A stretch of 64,000 nt of DNA from Desulfoscipio geothermicus (GCA_016841205.1 JAENZP010000008.1:62001-126000), one strand, 5' to 3'; positions 31,622 to 40,993 are shown, counted from the stretch's first letter. The notes: a model not told the origin generated them from the sequence alone. A program made the numbers and translations.

Positions 31622-32311
31622 ATGTTTCAGTTGGAGAAAAGGCACCAGCTAGTGCTGTTAATTTTGGCGGCAGTGATAATGTTTGGTGTGGGGCATAAAT
31701 ACGCCAGCATGCAAGCCAACGGCCCGCTGGTGACGGACTCCGTGGTGACCGGCGGCACAGCTGAAAATATTAATTCCGAAAATAGTCCTGTGCCTAACCC
31801 GGGGAATAACCCTGCGGCCGGGCAAAATGATACCCGGGACACGCAGGTTACTGTTCATGTGGCCGGGGCGGTGCAAAAACCCGGTGTATACCGCCTGCCA
31901 GTCGGGTCTCGGGTGGTGGATGCAGTAAATATGGCGGGCCCTACTGAAAAATCAGCCCTGGACTATATGAACTTGGCGGCGATGCTGGAGGATGGTAAGC
32001 AAATCATTGTTTACAGCCTGGATCAGATAAGCCGGCAGCAGCTGCCCGGCGCGGTACCGGGGGGAGTGACCGCTGAAGGGGCCACCTTGCCCGGTAACAG
32101 CTTTGGTGGTATTGCCGGGGGTATTAATATTAATACTGCTTCAATGGTCCAACTGGAGGATTTACCGGGCATCGGTCCCTCCCTGGCCCAGAGGATTATT
32201 GAATATCGCACCCAGAACGGTCCTTTTAAGATTATTGAGGATATTCAAAACGTCTCCGGCATTGGTGAAAAACGCTTTGAACAGCTCAAAAGCTTGATTT
32301 GTGTTAATTAA
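31622..32311 (+). CDS. comEA: competence protein ComEA
   Basis: A 229-aa membrane-anchored DNA-binding protein. An N-terminal helix (LVLLILAAVIMFGVG) is followed by a low-complexity linker, an SLBB domain (about 80-140; VTVHVAGAVQKPGVYRLP) and a C-terminal helix-hairpin-helix pair (about 165-229; INTASMVQLEDLPGIGPSLA, NVSGIGEKRFEQL). ComEA holds incoming single- or double-stranded DNA at the membrane for ComEC. GGTGG five bases before ATG 31622 sets the start. comEC follows directly, so DNA uptake at least once existed in this lineage. Confidence 0.92.
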   Translation: MFQLEKRHQLVLLILAAVIMFGVGHKYASMQANGPLVTDSVVTGGTAENINSENSPVPNPGNNPAAGQNDTRDTQVTVHVAGAVQKPGVYRLPVGSRVVDAVNMAGPTEKSALDYMNLAAMLEDGKQIIVYSLDQISRQQLPGAVPGGVTAEGATLPGNSFGGIAGGININTASMVQLEDLPGIGPSLAQRIIEYRTQNGPFKIIEDIQNVSGIGEKRFEQLKSLICVN

Positions 32312-32357
32312 ACAGCATGGCTTTAGATTAGTCTCTTCCAACAGAAAGGAAAGCTTC

Positions 32358-34742
32358 ATGAACCGGCCTTTGCTGGCAATGACCATAAGTTTTATAACCG
32401 GTATTGTACTAAACGCTGTATGGGGATTTGTACCCGGGGTATTATTAATATTTACGCTGGCTTGTATTTTTGCTGTACTGGCCGGCTATTTTTTTAGCCA
32501 GTGGGACAACCGCTGGGTTTTTGTTTTTCTCTTTATTTTGCTGGGTTGGCTTACCGCCGGTGTGGATTGTATGCGGCATCCGAGTGGACCGGAACGTTTT
32601 GCCGGCCACTTTGTGATCCTTGATGGGATGGTGACTCGTGAGCCGGATGTGCGTAAAGATTATACGGGCTATATTTTGGCGGTGGATGCAGTATGGTTAG
32701 GTGATCAACGGATGTCCGTTAAAGGGTTGGTGCTGGTCAGGGTGTATGGGAACAATACAGGGTATAGCTATGGTGATCGCCTGAGGGTGAAGGGTTTACT
32801 CTATCAACCCGAGGATCCCGGTAACTTCGGCGCTTTTAATTACCGGGAATATCTGGCGCGGCGCGGCATTTTTTGTCTAGTGAGGGTAGACAAACCAGAC
32901 CATGTCCAACGCCTTGGGGTTGGGGGTAATGACGCTGTACGCCTGGCCTTACAGTGTAAGGCCAGGCTGCTGCAGGTGGCGTCCCAAACCATGGACGAAA
33001 GGCAAACGGCGGTGCTGGCCGGGATGCTGTTTGGCAGTAAAGGTGGCATTGACCAGTCTGTTAAGGATGTTTTTGCTCAAACTGGGGTCTCCCATGTGCT
33101 TTGTGTCAGTGGTTTGCACGTAGGCTATGTGCTGGCCGGGATATTGCTACTGGCCGGAGCACTGGGGCTGCCGCGACGGGCCGTATCTGCCCTGGCGTTG
33201 GTGGTGCTGCTGTTTTATACAGTGATGACCGGCATGGGACCGGCAGTGGTACGGTCGGCAATTATGGCTATGCTGGTGCTCATGGCGGTGCAGCTGGGCC
33301 GGGAAAGGGACTGGCCCAGTGCTTTGGCTCTGGCGTCACTGGTCATTTTATTATTCGACCCCTCCGCCCTTTATGAAATAGGCTTTCAATTGTCCTTTAC
33401 CGCCACCTGGGGTATATTGTACCTGACGCCACTGATTGGTGAACTGCTGGCGGGGCGCTGGGGATGGCCCCGCTGGCTGGGCCTGCCTCTTGGAGTGATC
33501 ATGGGCGCCCAGCTGGCTACCCTGCCCCTGCTGGTTTATTATTTCAACCTGGTGACTCCGGTGGCCCCGCTGGTCAATTTATTGCTGGTACCCTTGGTGG
33601 GACTGATTATGCTGCTTGGCTTTCTTGGTTCGGTTGCCGGCATTGTTTTTTTTCCCGCCGCTATACTTATTAACGTGGGTACGAGTGTACTGATAGATTT
33701 TTTTATTGGTATGGCACGCTTGTTCAGCCTTTTACCCGGAGGGTCATCCTATGTGGCCGCACCCCCCTGGTATGCGGTGGCGCTCTGGTATGTTGGGCTG
33801 GTTGGACTGGTAGAATTAATTAGGGGTCGACTGGCCTTACCATTAGCTTTATCGCTACCCTTGCTTAACTTTCAAAACCACTGGAAAAGACTGGTGCCGG
33901 TGGGGATAGCTGTCTCGTTGGTGCTGGTTATTCTTTGGCCCTGGGGCGGTGCGGGTGGACAGCTGCAGGTACATTTCATTGATGTCGGGCAGGGCGACAG
34001 CATACTGGTGCATTTCCCCTGTGGCCGTACCATGCTGGTGGATGCGGGCGGGAGATTGGGGGACATAGAGGGGGGGCGGGGAGTTGGGGAGGCTGTGGTA
34101 GTGCCTTATCTGCACCGCCTGGGCATGGATAAGTTGGATGTGCTGGTTGTCACTCACGCTCACGGTGACCATGCCGGTGGGGTGCCGCCTGTGGCGGAAA
34201 AACTGCGCGTTGGCGCACTAGTGTTGTCTGGTGCCCCGGACTATGGGGAACTGCTGGACCTTATAGCTCCTCTAAAGATCCCTGTTTACCGGGTCGGGGC
34301 AGGACAGTCTTTGCATATTGATGATGCAGTGGAGGTAACGGTGCTGTCCCCCGTAAGAAAACTAGCTGCCAGTGCGGCAGAGGACTTCAACAACGCTTCC
34401 CTGGTACTGCGCCTGGATTATGGGCAGGTGTCTTTTCTATTAACCGGGGATATAGAAGAAGAAGCCCAGCAGGCTTTGCTGGGCAGTGGGGCGGAGCTGC
34501 AGGCTGATGTACTCAAAGTGCCGCATCACGGCAGCCGTTTTTTTGCGCCGGAATTTTTTAGTGCGGTGAGGCCGGACTACGCCGTTGTTCAGGTGGGTAA
34601 AAACAACCGCTTTGGGCACCCGGCCCGGGATACGCTGGAAGTATTGACTAACATCGGGGCTGACGTTTTACGCAACGACCGGGACGGTGCGGTGTTGTTC
34701 ACCACTGACGGTCGGGATATAACGGTACAAACGGCCAGGTGA
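32358..34742 (+). CDS. comEC: DNA uptake channel ComEC/Rec2
   Basis: A full-length ComEC of 794 aa: an N-terminal membrane part with the DUF4131 region (about 1-200), the central multi-helix 'competence' channel (about 210-500; VSHVLCVSGLHVGYVLAG) and a C-terminal metallo-beta-lactamase domain (about 530-790; FIDVGQGDSILV, THAHGDHAGG, LTGDIEEE, VPHHGSR). It carries single-stranded DNA across the membrane. ATG 32358 is chosen because AAAGGAAAG precedes it; an in-frame start at 32301 lies inside the end of comEA. Confidence 0.93.
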   Translation: MNRPLLAMTISFITGIVLNAVWGFVPGVLLIFTLACIFAVLAGYFFSQWDNRWVFVFLFILLGWLTAGVDCMRHPSGPERFAGHFVILDGMVTREPDVRKDYTGYILAVDAVWLGDQRMSVKGLVLVRVYGNNTGYSYGDRLRVKGLLYQPEDPGNFGAFNYREYLARRGIFCLVRVDKPDHVQRLGVGGNDAVRLALQCKARLLQVASQTMDERQTAVLAGMLFGSKGGIDQSVKDVFAQTGVSHVLCVSGLHVGYVLAGILLLAGALGLPRRAVSALALVVLLFYTVMTGMGPAVVRSAIMAMLVLMAVQLGRERDWPSALALASLVILLFDPSALYEIGFQLSFTATWGILYLTPLIGELLAGRWGWPRWLGLPLGVIMGAQLATLPLLVYYFNLVTPVAPLVNLLLVPLVGLIMLLGFLGSVAGIVFFPAAILINVGTSVLIDFFIGMARLFSLLPGGSSYVAAPPWYAVALWYVGLVGLVELIRGRLALPLALSLPLLNFQNHWKRLVPVGIAVSLVLVILWPWGGAGGQLQVHFIDVGQGDSILVHFPCGRTMLVDAGGRLGDIEGGRGVGEAVVVPYLHRLGMDKLDVLVVTHAHGDHAGGVPPVAEKLRVGALVLSGAPDYGELLDLIAPLKIPVYRVGAGQSLHIDDAVEVTVLSPVRKLAASAAEDFNNASLVLRLDYGQVSFLLTGDIEEEAQQALLGSGAELQADVLKVPHHGSRFFAPEFFSAVRPDYAVVQVGKNNRFGHPARDTLEVLTNIGADVLRNDRDGAVLFTTDGRDITVQTAR

Positions 34743-34786
34743 GTAGAATACTCTCTCAGTTATAATGATAGCCTGTCTTAATATGT

Positions 34787-36145
34787 CTAATTGCTTAAAC
34801 TATGGATGGGGGCCGGTATACGGCCGCCCCGTCCTACAAAATCAGCAGCAGAAAAGCGATGCACCGGCATAACCGGCGCTCGGCCCAAAAGGCCGCCGAA
34901 TTCTACGTAATCGCCTACCTGTTTACCCGGTGCGGGAATAATCCGCACAGCGGTGGTTTTTTGGTTAATCATACCAATGGCCATTTCATCGGCGATAATA
35001 GCGGAGATGGTTTCTGCGGGCGTATCGCCTGGCACGGCGATCATATCTAAACCTACTGAGCATACGCAGGTCATAGCCTCAAGTTTATCCAGGTGTAATG
35101 CCTTTTCCTCCACTGCCCGGATCATGCCCGCGTCTTCACTCACCGGTATAAAAGCGCCAGATAGCCCCCCCACATACGACGAGGCCATCGCGCCGCCTTT
35201 TTTAACAGCATCATTTAAAAGGGCCAAAGCTGCTGTGGTACCGTGGGTGCCGCAGCGCTCCAGTCCCATTGCTTCCAGTATTTCAGCCACGCTGTCGCCA
35301 ATAGCCGGGGTGGGAGCCAGAGAGATGTCTACGATACCAAAGGGCACGCACAGCCGTGAAGCAGCCGAGCGCCCTACCAGTTCACCCATGCGGGTGATTT
35401 TGAAGGCGGATTTTTTAACGGTTTCAGCCAGGGTACCAAAATCGCTGCCCTTAACTCGTTCTACAGCCCGCTTCACTACACCCGGGCCGCTTACTCCCAC
35501 GTTGATTACTGATTCGGGTTCACCTACGCCGTGAAAGGCACCGGCCATGAAGGGGTTATCCTCAGGAACGTTAGCGAAAACCACTAGTTTGGCGCATCCT
35601 AGCCCGTCCCGGTCGGCGGTACGGAAGGCTACGTCCTTGATTAGACGACCCATCAGGGCCACTGCGTCCATGTTGATGCCCGCCTTGGTGGTGGCCACGT
35701 TCACCGATGCGCATACCCGCTCAGTTTTATCCAGGGCGTTTGGAATGGAATCCAGAAGTTTTTTATCACCGCCGGTGATGCCTTTGTGGACCAGGGCTGA
35801 AAAACCGCCGATAAAGTTAACTCCCACCTCGGCCGCTGCCCGATCAAGGGTTTCGGCAAAGATCAGGTAATCATCTGTGCGGCTGCTTTCGGCCACCAGT
35901 GATATGGGGGTGACCGATATGCGCTTGTTCACTATGGGTATGCCGTATTCCCTGGCGATATCCTCACCCACTGGCACTAAGTTACCGGCCAACCGGGTAA
36001 TTTTATCGTAAATTTTTTGGCAGGCCGCCCGTGGGTCGGCATCGGCGCAGTCGCGCAGGCTGATACCCAGGGTGATAGTACGGATGTCCAGGTGTTCCTC
36101 TTGGACCATAGTAACAGTTTCAATTATTTCCTGTATAGTGAGCAT
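34787..36145 (-). CDS. UPF0210/PFL-family protein (DUF711), 452 aa
   Basis: The sequence matches UPF0210: [20 protein letters not shown] at the start, [22 protein letters not shown], a conserved [19 protein letters not shown] and a C-terminal VPVHRFS-like end ([11 protein letters not shown]). Structural relatives are glycyl-radical-enzyme-like, but the reaction is unknown. GGGGGG precedes the ATG. The gene is almost always found after a UPF0237 ACT-domain gene, as here (17 bases apart), so the two probably form one ligand-sensing unit. Confidence 0.88.
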   Translation of the reverse strand: MLTIQEIIETVTMVQEEHLDIRTITLGISLRDCADADPRAACQKIYDKITRLAGNLVPVGEDIAREYGIPIVNKRISVTPISLVAESSRTDDYLIFAETLDRAAAEVGVNFIGGFSALVHKGITGGDKKLLDSIPNALDKTERVCASVNVATTKAGINMDAVALMGRLIKDVAFRTADRDGLGCAKLVVFANVPEDNPFMAGAFHGVGEPESVINVGVSGPGVVKRAVERVKGSDFGTLAETVKKSAFKITRMGELVGRSAASRLCVPFGIVDISLAPTPAIGDSVAEILEAMGLERCGTHGTTAALALLNDAVKKGGAMASSYVGGLSGAFIPVSEDAGMIRAVEEKALHLDKLEAMTCVCSVGLDMIAVPGDTPAETISAIIADEMAIGMINQKTTAVRIIPAPGKQVGDYVEFGGLLGRAPVMPVHRFSAADFVGRGGRIPAPIHSLSN

Positions 36146-36162
36146 TGAAGACCCCCCTTTCT

Positions 36163-36465
36163 TTATAGCCTGTGCATAAATTTAAAAGCGTCCTCATGCT
36201 GGGCGTCTATCCGTACGTCCATTTCAGCTCCTTTGGCCGCCAGGCGGTCCTTTAGCATGGACAAGTCAAGGCTGCTGTTTTCACTGTCGACAATTAGCAC
36301 CATCACTAAAAACTCTTGCATTATCGTCTGGCTGATGTCCAGTATGTTAAAGTTGTTGGCAGCCAGTATGCCGGTGACCCCGGCAATGATACCCACCCGG
36401 TCAGGGCCAATGACGGTGATAATAATCCGCTTGCCCCTGTTTTCATCGTTTTGCAGATATTTCAT
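36163..36465 (-). CDS. UPF0237 ACT-domain protein, 100 aa
   Basis: A single ACT domain with GcvR-like sequence ([19 protein letters not shown], then [20 protein letters not shown], then MVLIVD). It is expected to bind an amino acid or similar small ligand and to regulate its neighbour. GAGGAG precedes ATG 36465; a GTG at 36480 would overlap the ribosome-binding site. It is the middle gene of a minus-strand trio: cyclase, ACT protein, UPF0210 protein. Confidence 0.88.
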   Translation of the reverse strand: MKYLQNDENRGKRIIITVIGPDRVGIIAGVTGILAANNFNILDISQTIMQEFLVMVLIVDSENSSLDLSMLKDRLAAKGAEMDVRIDAQHEDAFKFMHRL

Positions 36466-36479
36466 AACATCTCTCCTCA

Positions 36480-37115
36480 CTATTTACAAATTGCCACAGC
36501 GCGTACGGGTGCACCGTCTGCACCCGCAATTTTTAATGGCCAGCAGCACAGGGTAAATATTTCGCCCACTAAACCGGCCAGGTTGGTTAAGTTTTCAATA
36601 ATCAATATTTTATTCTGAAGAAATATTTTATGTATGGTAAATTCAGTGGCGTAGGCCCGGTCTATGGAAATGGCGTCGGTACCTACGCCTTTGATGCCCA
36701 GATCCGCCAGGTATTGAGCTGTTTCAGTTGAGGGCACCGGGAAGTCTTTAAAAAATGCGGCGGTACCCCACTTATGATACCATCCGGTGTAAAAAATAAC
36801 AAAGTCAATACATGTTTTATTCAAGGGTAAGTTGAGGCAATCTATCGCTATATCCGGCCCTGGGATGTGAGATACGTCCAGCACTGTGGTCTTACCGTAA
36901 AAATGGTCCGCCGGCAGGGCATCCAGAGTATTGCCCTCTTCCAAAATGTGGGCCGGGGCGTCAATGTGGGTGCCGGTGTGGGAGTAAATTGCTAGTACCT
37001 TTTCCCTGTAACCGTCCCGGGCTATGCTGCGTGCATTTGTGATATGCGGCGGTTCGGTGCCCGTGTATACGGGCATATCCGTAGTAATGGTATGGGTTAG
37101 GTCTATAAATTGCAT
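36480..37115 (-). CDS. cyclase-family hydrolase (kynurenine formamidase-like)
   Basis: A 211-aa metal-dependent hydrolase of the cyclase family: IDLTHTITTDMPVYTG (about 3-18), HTGTHIDAPAH (about 46-56, the zinc/manganese ligands) and GVGTDAISID (about 136-145). KynB-type members open N-formylkynurenine, others dehydrate or hydrolyse different amides; no tryptophan-catabolism gene is near. AGGACGG precedes the ATG. It is the first gene of the operon with the ACT and UPF0210 genes, 14 bases ahead of the ACT start, so a link of the three in one pathway is inferred. Confidence 0.82.
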   Translation of the reverse strand: MQFIDLTHTITTDMPVYTGTEPPHITNARSIARDGYREKVLAIYSHTGTHIDAPAHILEEGNTLDALPADHFYGKTTVLDVSHIPGPDIAIDCLNLPLNKTCIDFVIFYTGWYHKWGTAAFFKDFPVPSTETAQYLADLGIKGVGTDAISIDRAYATEFTIHKIFLQNKILIIENLTNLAGLVGEIFTLCCWPLKIAGADGAPVRAVAICK

Positions 37116-37567
37116 TTGTACACCGTCCTAAAGTTATTAAAAGAAAAACCGGGCAACTAATATATCGACAAACTAAGCGGCAAATTGTGGTATAATTTTA
37201 TAGGGAATATTGTACATAGGTCTCACACATGGGGTAATAAAACTTCCAAGTTTAGGGTGCAATATAAATCATTCAGTAATTATCCAGTAATAATTAAAAA
37301 TCCCTGAAGTTGTGTCGGTAACTTCAAGGATTAGGATATCCCATTGTGGTAAGGGCGAAACCTTTAGAGACGAGGCAAACAAGTCATATTCCTAATATCT
37401 TCTAAAGATAATATTAAGAGGTGACAACGGAATTGTCAAGTCGAGCGTTAGCCTTGTTTTTATAGAGCGTTATTAATTTGTTAAACACATCTATTACAGA
37501 GTAGCAGGTGCTAATAAAATTGCTACTGATTATATTGCACAACCTATCACTTGCGCAGGAGGATATA
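37116..37567 (+). ncRNA. 450-bp gap holding a candidate structured RNA
   Basis: An extended -10 box TGGTATAAT (37188-37196) could start a transcript near 37203. AATCCCTGAAGTT pairs with AACTTCAAGGATT (about 37299-37333) with one mismatch. TAATATCTT pairs with AAAGATAATATTA (about 37394-37418) and GACAA with TTGTC (about 37423-37437). No gene fits. It may be an independent small RNA (6S RNA was considered, not shown) or a leader of larC, which follows. Confidence 0.4.
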
Positions 37568-38329
37568 ATGAAAACTGCTTTCTTTGATTGTTTTTCCGGG
37601 GTCAGCGGTGATATGTGCCTGGGCGCACTAGTGAGTGTAGGAGTGGATTTTGACCAACTGTGCCGGGCTTTAGCCGGGCTTGCCGTGGAAGGTTATGAAC
37701 TGCGCCGGGAGCGGGTGCGCCGGGCCGGTATTGCTGCCGAGAATATACTGGTGGAGGTAATTGCCGGGGAGCAACCCGTCCGTCGTCTGCCCGATATTGA
37801 ACGCATTATTACTGTTAGTGACTTGCCGGAAGCAGTAAAGCATAAAAGCAAGCAGGTATTCCATACTCTCGCCAGGGCCGAGGCCAGGGTGCACGAAACT
37901 ACTCCTGACCAGGTTCACTTTCACGAAGTTGGCGCGGTGGATGCCATTGTCGATGTGGTGGGCACTGTGCTGGGGCTGCACCTGCTGGGTGCTCAAACCG
38001 TATATGTTTCACCACTACCGCTGGGATCCGGCTTAATTCACTGTCATCATGGTATCATACCCGCACCTGCCCCGGCCACTCTGGAGATCTTGTCTGGTGT
38101 TAATTTGCCTGTATATGATGCCGGTACACAGATGGAAACAGTGACTCCCACCGGAGCGGCACTAATGGCTACACTTTCTGAAGGGCGTGTAGGGTTGCCC
38201 ACCATGACTATTGACCGTGTTGGTTATGGCGCAGGCAAACGGGAGTATGAACGGCCCAATTTGTTAAGGCTGCTGGTCGGTGATGTTGTTGATTTACAAA
38301 AAACTTATTGTTTAAATTTGCCGAATTGA
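37568..38329 (+). CDS. larC: LarC, N-terminal (LarC1-type) protein only
   Basis: The 253-aa product begins AFFDCFSGVSGDMCLGAL and contains VHFHEVGAVDAIVDVVGT and LPLGSGLIHCHHGIIPAPAPA, the motifs of the nickel-insertion protein of the lactate-racemase nickel-pincer cofactor. The usual family length is near 400; the C-terminal domain is absent, and no in-phase or shifted frame after 38329 restores it. In Lactobacillus a programmed frameshift joins LarC1 and LarC2; here no LarC2 is visible. GGAGGATATA precedes ATG 37568. larA, larB and larE are not in the window. Confidence 0.85.
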   Translation: MKTAFFDCFSGVSGDMCLGALVSVGVDFDQLCRALAGLAVEGYELRRERVRRAGIAAENILVEVIAGEQPVRRLPDIERIITVSDLPEAVKHKSKQVFHTLARAEARVHETTPDQVHFHEVGAVDAIVDVVGTVLGLHLLGAQTVYVSPLPLGSGLIHCHHGIIPAPAPATLEILSGVNLPVYDAGTQMETVTPTGAALMATLSEGRVGLPTMTIDRVGYGAGKREYERPNLLRLLVGDVVDLQKTYCLNLPN

Positions 38330-38367
38330 GGCTATGCGAATACTTTTTTAGATATGTTTCAGGAAAC

Positions 38368-38396
38368 TGGACGAAGTATGGAACTTTTAGTATAAT
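38368..38396 (+). promoter_or_regulatory. promoter upstream of moaD leader
   Basis: TGGACG (38368-38373), a 17-bp spacer and TATAAT (38391-38396). Transcription would start near 38403, giving a leader of about 165 nt before moaD. Confidence 0.6.
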
Positions 38397-38419
38397 GTAT
38401 AAGCAGGTTTTGTGGGGGA

Positions 38420-38545
38420 TGGTCTTTCTGCACAAGCCTAATTTTTTACTTAAGTGTGCAGGACAGACAGTCGGTGTCCGGTATTAGGGGGGTTAAATGT
38501 TACTGCTAAGCTGATGACAGTTTAGCCGGTACAACCGGACATGCA
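38420..38545 (+). promoter_or_regulatory. structured leader upstream of moaD
   Basis: CTGCACA pairs with TGTGCAG (about 38429-38464). TGTCCGGT (38475-38482) pairs perfectly with ACCGGACA (38534-38541), enclosing a continuous nine-bp hairpin GCTAAGCTG-ATGA-CAGTTTAGC (38505-38526). Position and folding suggest cis-regulation of the molybdopterin block; I could not match it to the molybdenum-cofactor riboswitch consensus from memory. Confidence 0.5.
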
Positions 38546-38568
38546 TTGGTTTAATGCGAGGTGAATTA

Positions 38569-38808
38569 ATGCAGATTGAGGTGCGGGTATTCAGTGGTCT
38601 GGAGAAGTTTTTACCCGGCAAACGCTTTGGTGAGCCTGTATTGGTGGACTTGCCTGAAGGGGCCACCATCAAGGATGTATTACACAAACTAGCCATTCCC
38701 GAAGACCAGGTGTTTACCATGCTGGTGAACGGCAAGCATCAAAAACTTAATTATACCGCCAGGGAGGGGGAAAGGATATCTTTTTTCCCGCCGGTGGGAG
38801 GTGGTTGA
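38569..38808 (+). CDS. moaD: MoaD/ThiS-family sulfur carrier, 79 aa
   Basis: A ubiquitin-fold protein (MQIEVRVFSGLEKFLPGKRF, VLVDLPEGATIKDVLHKLAI) ending in PPVGGG, the Gly-Gly tail that is adenylated by MoeB and carries sulfur as a thiocarboxylate for molybdopterin synthase. GAGGTG lies before ATG 38569. Its end overlaps the ribosome-binding site of the next gene. moaE, the large synthase subunit, is not in the window. A tungsten-pterin role is equally possible given the tupB neighbour. Confidence 0.85.
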   Translation: MQIEVRVFSGLEKFLPGKRFGEPVLVDLPEGATIKDVLHKLAIPEDQVFTMLVNGKHQKLNYTAREGERISFFPPVGGG

Positions 38809-38809
38809 T

Positions 38810-39178
38810 TTGGCTACCGGGCAAGAAAATGGTAATAAAGATGTTCCCTTTAGTTTGGGGTATAAAATATGGTTGGAAAAAGACGGTGGTGTTCAAGGGG
38901 ACGGTTTTTTCCAAATACTCGAGCATATCAAACAAACCGGCAGCATTTCCGGGGCCGCTACGGCTATGAGTATGTCCTACCGGACAGTTTGGGGCAAAAT
39001 TAAAACCGTGGAAAAAAAGTGGGGCATGCCACTAGTAACTACCAAGGTGGGTGGCGAAACAGGCGGCGGCGCCAGTTTGACGCCGGAGGCAGTTCGTTTG
39101 CTGGGAAGTTTTTATCGTTTTAAGGAGCAAGTGGACAGAGAGATAAACAAAATTTTTAATCGGGTTTTTAAAGTTTAA
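38810..39178 (+). CDS. ModE-type DNA-binding protein without molbindin domain
   Basis: A 122-aa protein with the ModE N-terminal winged helix-turn-helix: GDGFFQILEHIKQTGSISGA, AMSMSYRTVWGKIKTVEKKW, then GGGASLTPEAVRLL. ModE represses molybdate uptake genes; this protein lacks the C-terminal molybdate-binding Mop domains, so it must sense the metal otherwise or act as a short regulator. GGGAGG lies seven bases before TTG 38810, inside the end of moaD. The tungstate/molybdate permease gene follows 97 bases downstream. Confidence 0.82.
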   Translation: MATGQENGNKDVPFSLGYKIWLEKDGGVQGDGFFQILEHIKQTGSISGAATAMSMSYRTVWGKIKTVEKKWGMPLVTTKVGGETGGGASLTPEAVRLLGSFYRFKEQVDREINKIFNRVFKV

Positions 39179-39275
39179 TTTTTTTTTTGCATACGTTATG
39201 GTTTTTAGAACATATTGGATTAGTAACATCCTATTATATAGGAGTAGTATTATTTTTCGGAAAGGATAGTCCTTT

Positions 39276-39971
39276 ATGGATATGATCTGGGAAGGGTTGA
39301 TAAAGGCTCTACAGATGCTGTTGTCCGGTAACCAGGCAGTGCTGCAGATTACTTGGTTAACTTTGCGGGTTTCCGGTACAGCTACATTAATTAGCTTATT
39401 AATTGGGGTACCTTTGGGGCTCTTTTTGGCTTTCAAGGTCTTCCCTGGTCGCAGCATAGCGGTAAGTTTTGTTAACATGGGCATGGGGCTGCCCCCCGTG
39501 GTGGTAGGCCTGTGGGTCAGCCTGCTTCTATGGCGCTCCGGTCCTTTGGGATTTTGGGATCTTATATATACCCCCACGGCTATCATTATTGCCCAGGCGG
39601 TTATTGCTTCCCCTATTGTAACGGGTTTTAGTATGGCGGCCATTGGGCAGCTGAATCCCAAAATTAGGCTGCAAATATTAGCCTTGGGGGCATCCCGCTG
39701 GCAGCTATACTGGCTGCTCATCAAGGAGGCTCGCCTGGGACTGCTGGCGGCGGTTATCGCCGGTTTCGGCGGGGTGATTTCCGAGGTGGGTGCGTCCATG
39801 ATGGTGGGCGGCAATATTTTAGGGCAGACCCGTACATTAACCACCGCCACTGTAATGGAGGTTAACAAGGGTAATTTTGATATCGGTATCGCCCTTAGTG
39901 TTATCCTTTTAGCGCTTGCTTATCTGGTTACGTTTATCTTAACTGTGCTGCAGCAAAGGGGTCGCTATTAG
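39276..39971 (+). CDS. tupB: tungstate/molybdate ABC transporter permease (TupB-type)
   Basis: A 231-aa permease with five to six membrane helices and the EAA-like loop (LQILALGASRWQLYWLLIKE, about 128-150). TLRVSGTATLISLLIGVPLG, GMGLPPVVVGL and EVGASMMVGGNILGQTRTLT are typical of TupB. It forms the channel for tungstate uptake with TupA (binding protein) and TupC (ATPase); neither is in the window. GGAAAGG precedes ATG 39276. Position between a ModE-like regulator and moaA fits an oxyanion of the cofactor pathway. Confidence 0.85.
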   Translation: MDMIWEGLIKALQMLLSGNQAVLQITWLTLRVSGTATLISLLIGVPLGLFLAFKVFPGRSIAVSFVNMGMGLPPVVVGLWVSLLLWRSGPLGFWDLIYTPTAIIIAQAVIASPIVTGFSMAAIGQLNPKIRLQILALGASRWQLYWLLIKEARLGLLAAVIAGFGGVISEVGASMMVGGNILGQTRTLTTATVMEVNKGNFDIGIALSVILLALAYLVTFILTVLQQRGRY

Positions 39972-40004
39972 CTGGCGATTTTATAAAATAAAGAAGGTGT
40001 AAAA

Positions 40005-40985
40005 ATGCAGGATAAATTCCAGCGACAAATTAATTATCTGCGTATTTCTCTGACTGACCGCTGCAACCTGCGTTGCGTTTATTGTATGCCCGCCGAAGGG
40101 GTTCAATGGTTACCGCATAAAGAAATATTAACTATAGAAGAAATCGTCGCTGTTGTAGAGGCCGGAGTGCAGGTGGGTATTAGAAAAGTTCGCCTTACCG
40201 GTGGGGAGCCGCTGGTGCGCCGGGGTATTATTGACTTAATTAAAAGATTAAATGATATTCCGGAAATAGACGACATCGCTTTAACTACCAACGGTATGTT
40301 ACTAGGCGATATGGCCGGCGATTTAAAGGCAGCCGGACTAAAACGGGTGAATGTAAGTTTGGACACTTTAGACCCGGCTCGTTTTCACCGTATTACCCGG
40401 TACGGCGATCTTAATTTGGTACTGCGTGGTATCAATACTGCTTTGGACTATGGTCTTGAACCGGTCAAAATAAATACGGTGGCTATGCGGGGTTTTAATG
40501 ATGATGAGTTGGTGGATCTGGCCAGGTTAACCCTGGATAAGCCATTACACGTCCGTTTTATTGAGTTAATGCCTATTGGCACTTCGGATGACTGGTCCCA
40601 TGTAAAGTTTATTTCCTCCCAGGAAATAAGGGAATTAATCACCGGGGCACTGGGTAATCTGGAAGATGAAAAGAAAGTTCCAGGCAGCGGTCCGGCCCGC
40701 TATAGCCGCATATCCGGTGCTGCGGGTACCATTGGCTTTATTTCAGCGGTGAGCAATCATTTTTGTGCTACCTGTAACAGATTGCGCCTGACAGCCTCAG
40801 GCCAGCTGCGGCCTTGTTTGTTCAGTGGCCGGGAAGTTGACTTGAAGCAGGTGCTGAGGTCCGGTGCCGGACCCGATGAATTGGCCCGTATATTTCAAGA
40901 AGCTATTTTGTCCAAGCCGGACAGTCATGATTTGGCAGCCAGCTGGCAGAAGGACGACCGAATTATGTCCCAAATTGGAGGTTGA
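40005..40985 (+). CDS. moaA: GTP 3',8-cyclase MoaA
   Basis: A radical SAM enzyme, 326 aa, catalysing the first step of molybdopterin synthesis with MoaC. The S-adenosylmethionine cluster motif is C20-x3-C24-x2-C27 ([11 protein letters not shown]). The second cluster uses [10 protein letters not shown]...CLFS near residues 254-272. The C-terminal Gly-Gly (QIGG), essential in MoaA for the reaction, is present. AAGAAGG precedes the ATG. moaC follows with overlapping codons. Confidence 0.96.
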   Translation: MQDKFQRQINYLRISLTDRCNLRCVYCMPAEGVQWLPHKEILTIEEIVAVVEAGVQVGIRKVRLTGGEPLVRRGIIDLIKRLNDIPEIDDIALTTNGMLLGDMAGDLKAAGLKRVNVSLDTLDPARFHRITRYGDLNLVLRGINTALDYGLEPVKINTVAMRGFNDDELVDLARLTLDKPLHVRFIELMPIGTSDDWSHVKFISSQEIRELITGALGNLEDEKKVPGSGPARYSRISGAAGTIGFISAVSNHFCATCNRLRLTASGQLRPCLFSGREVDLKQVLRSGAGPDELARIFQEAILSKPDSHDLAASWQKDDRIMSQIGG

Positions 40986-40993
40986 TTATATTT

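Noticed and set aside
32301-32357. Upstream start of comEC
   Set aside because: The extra residues overlap comEA and have no ribosome-binding site. ATG 32358 has AAAGGAAAG.
37290-37440. 6S RNA
   Set aside because: A hairpin beginning with a CCCTGAAGT-like string is suggestive, but I could not trace the long closing stem and central bubble, so no name is given.
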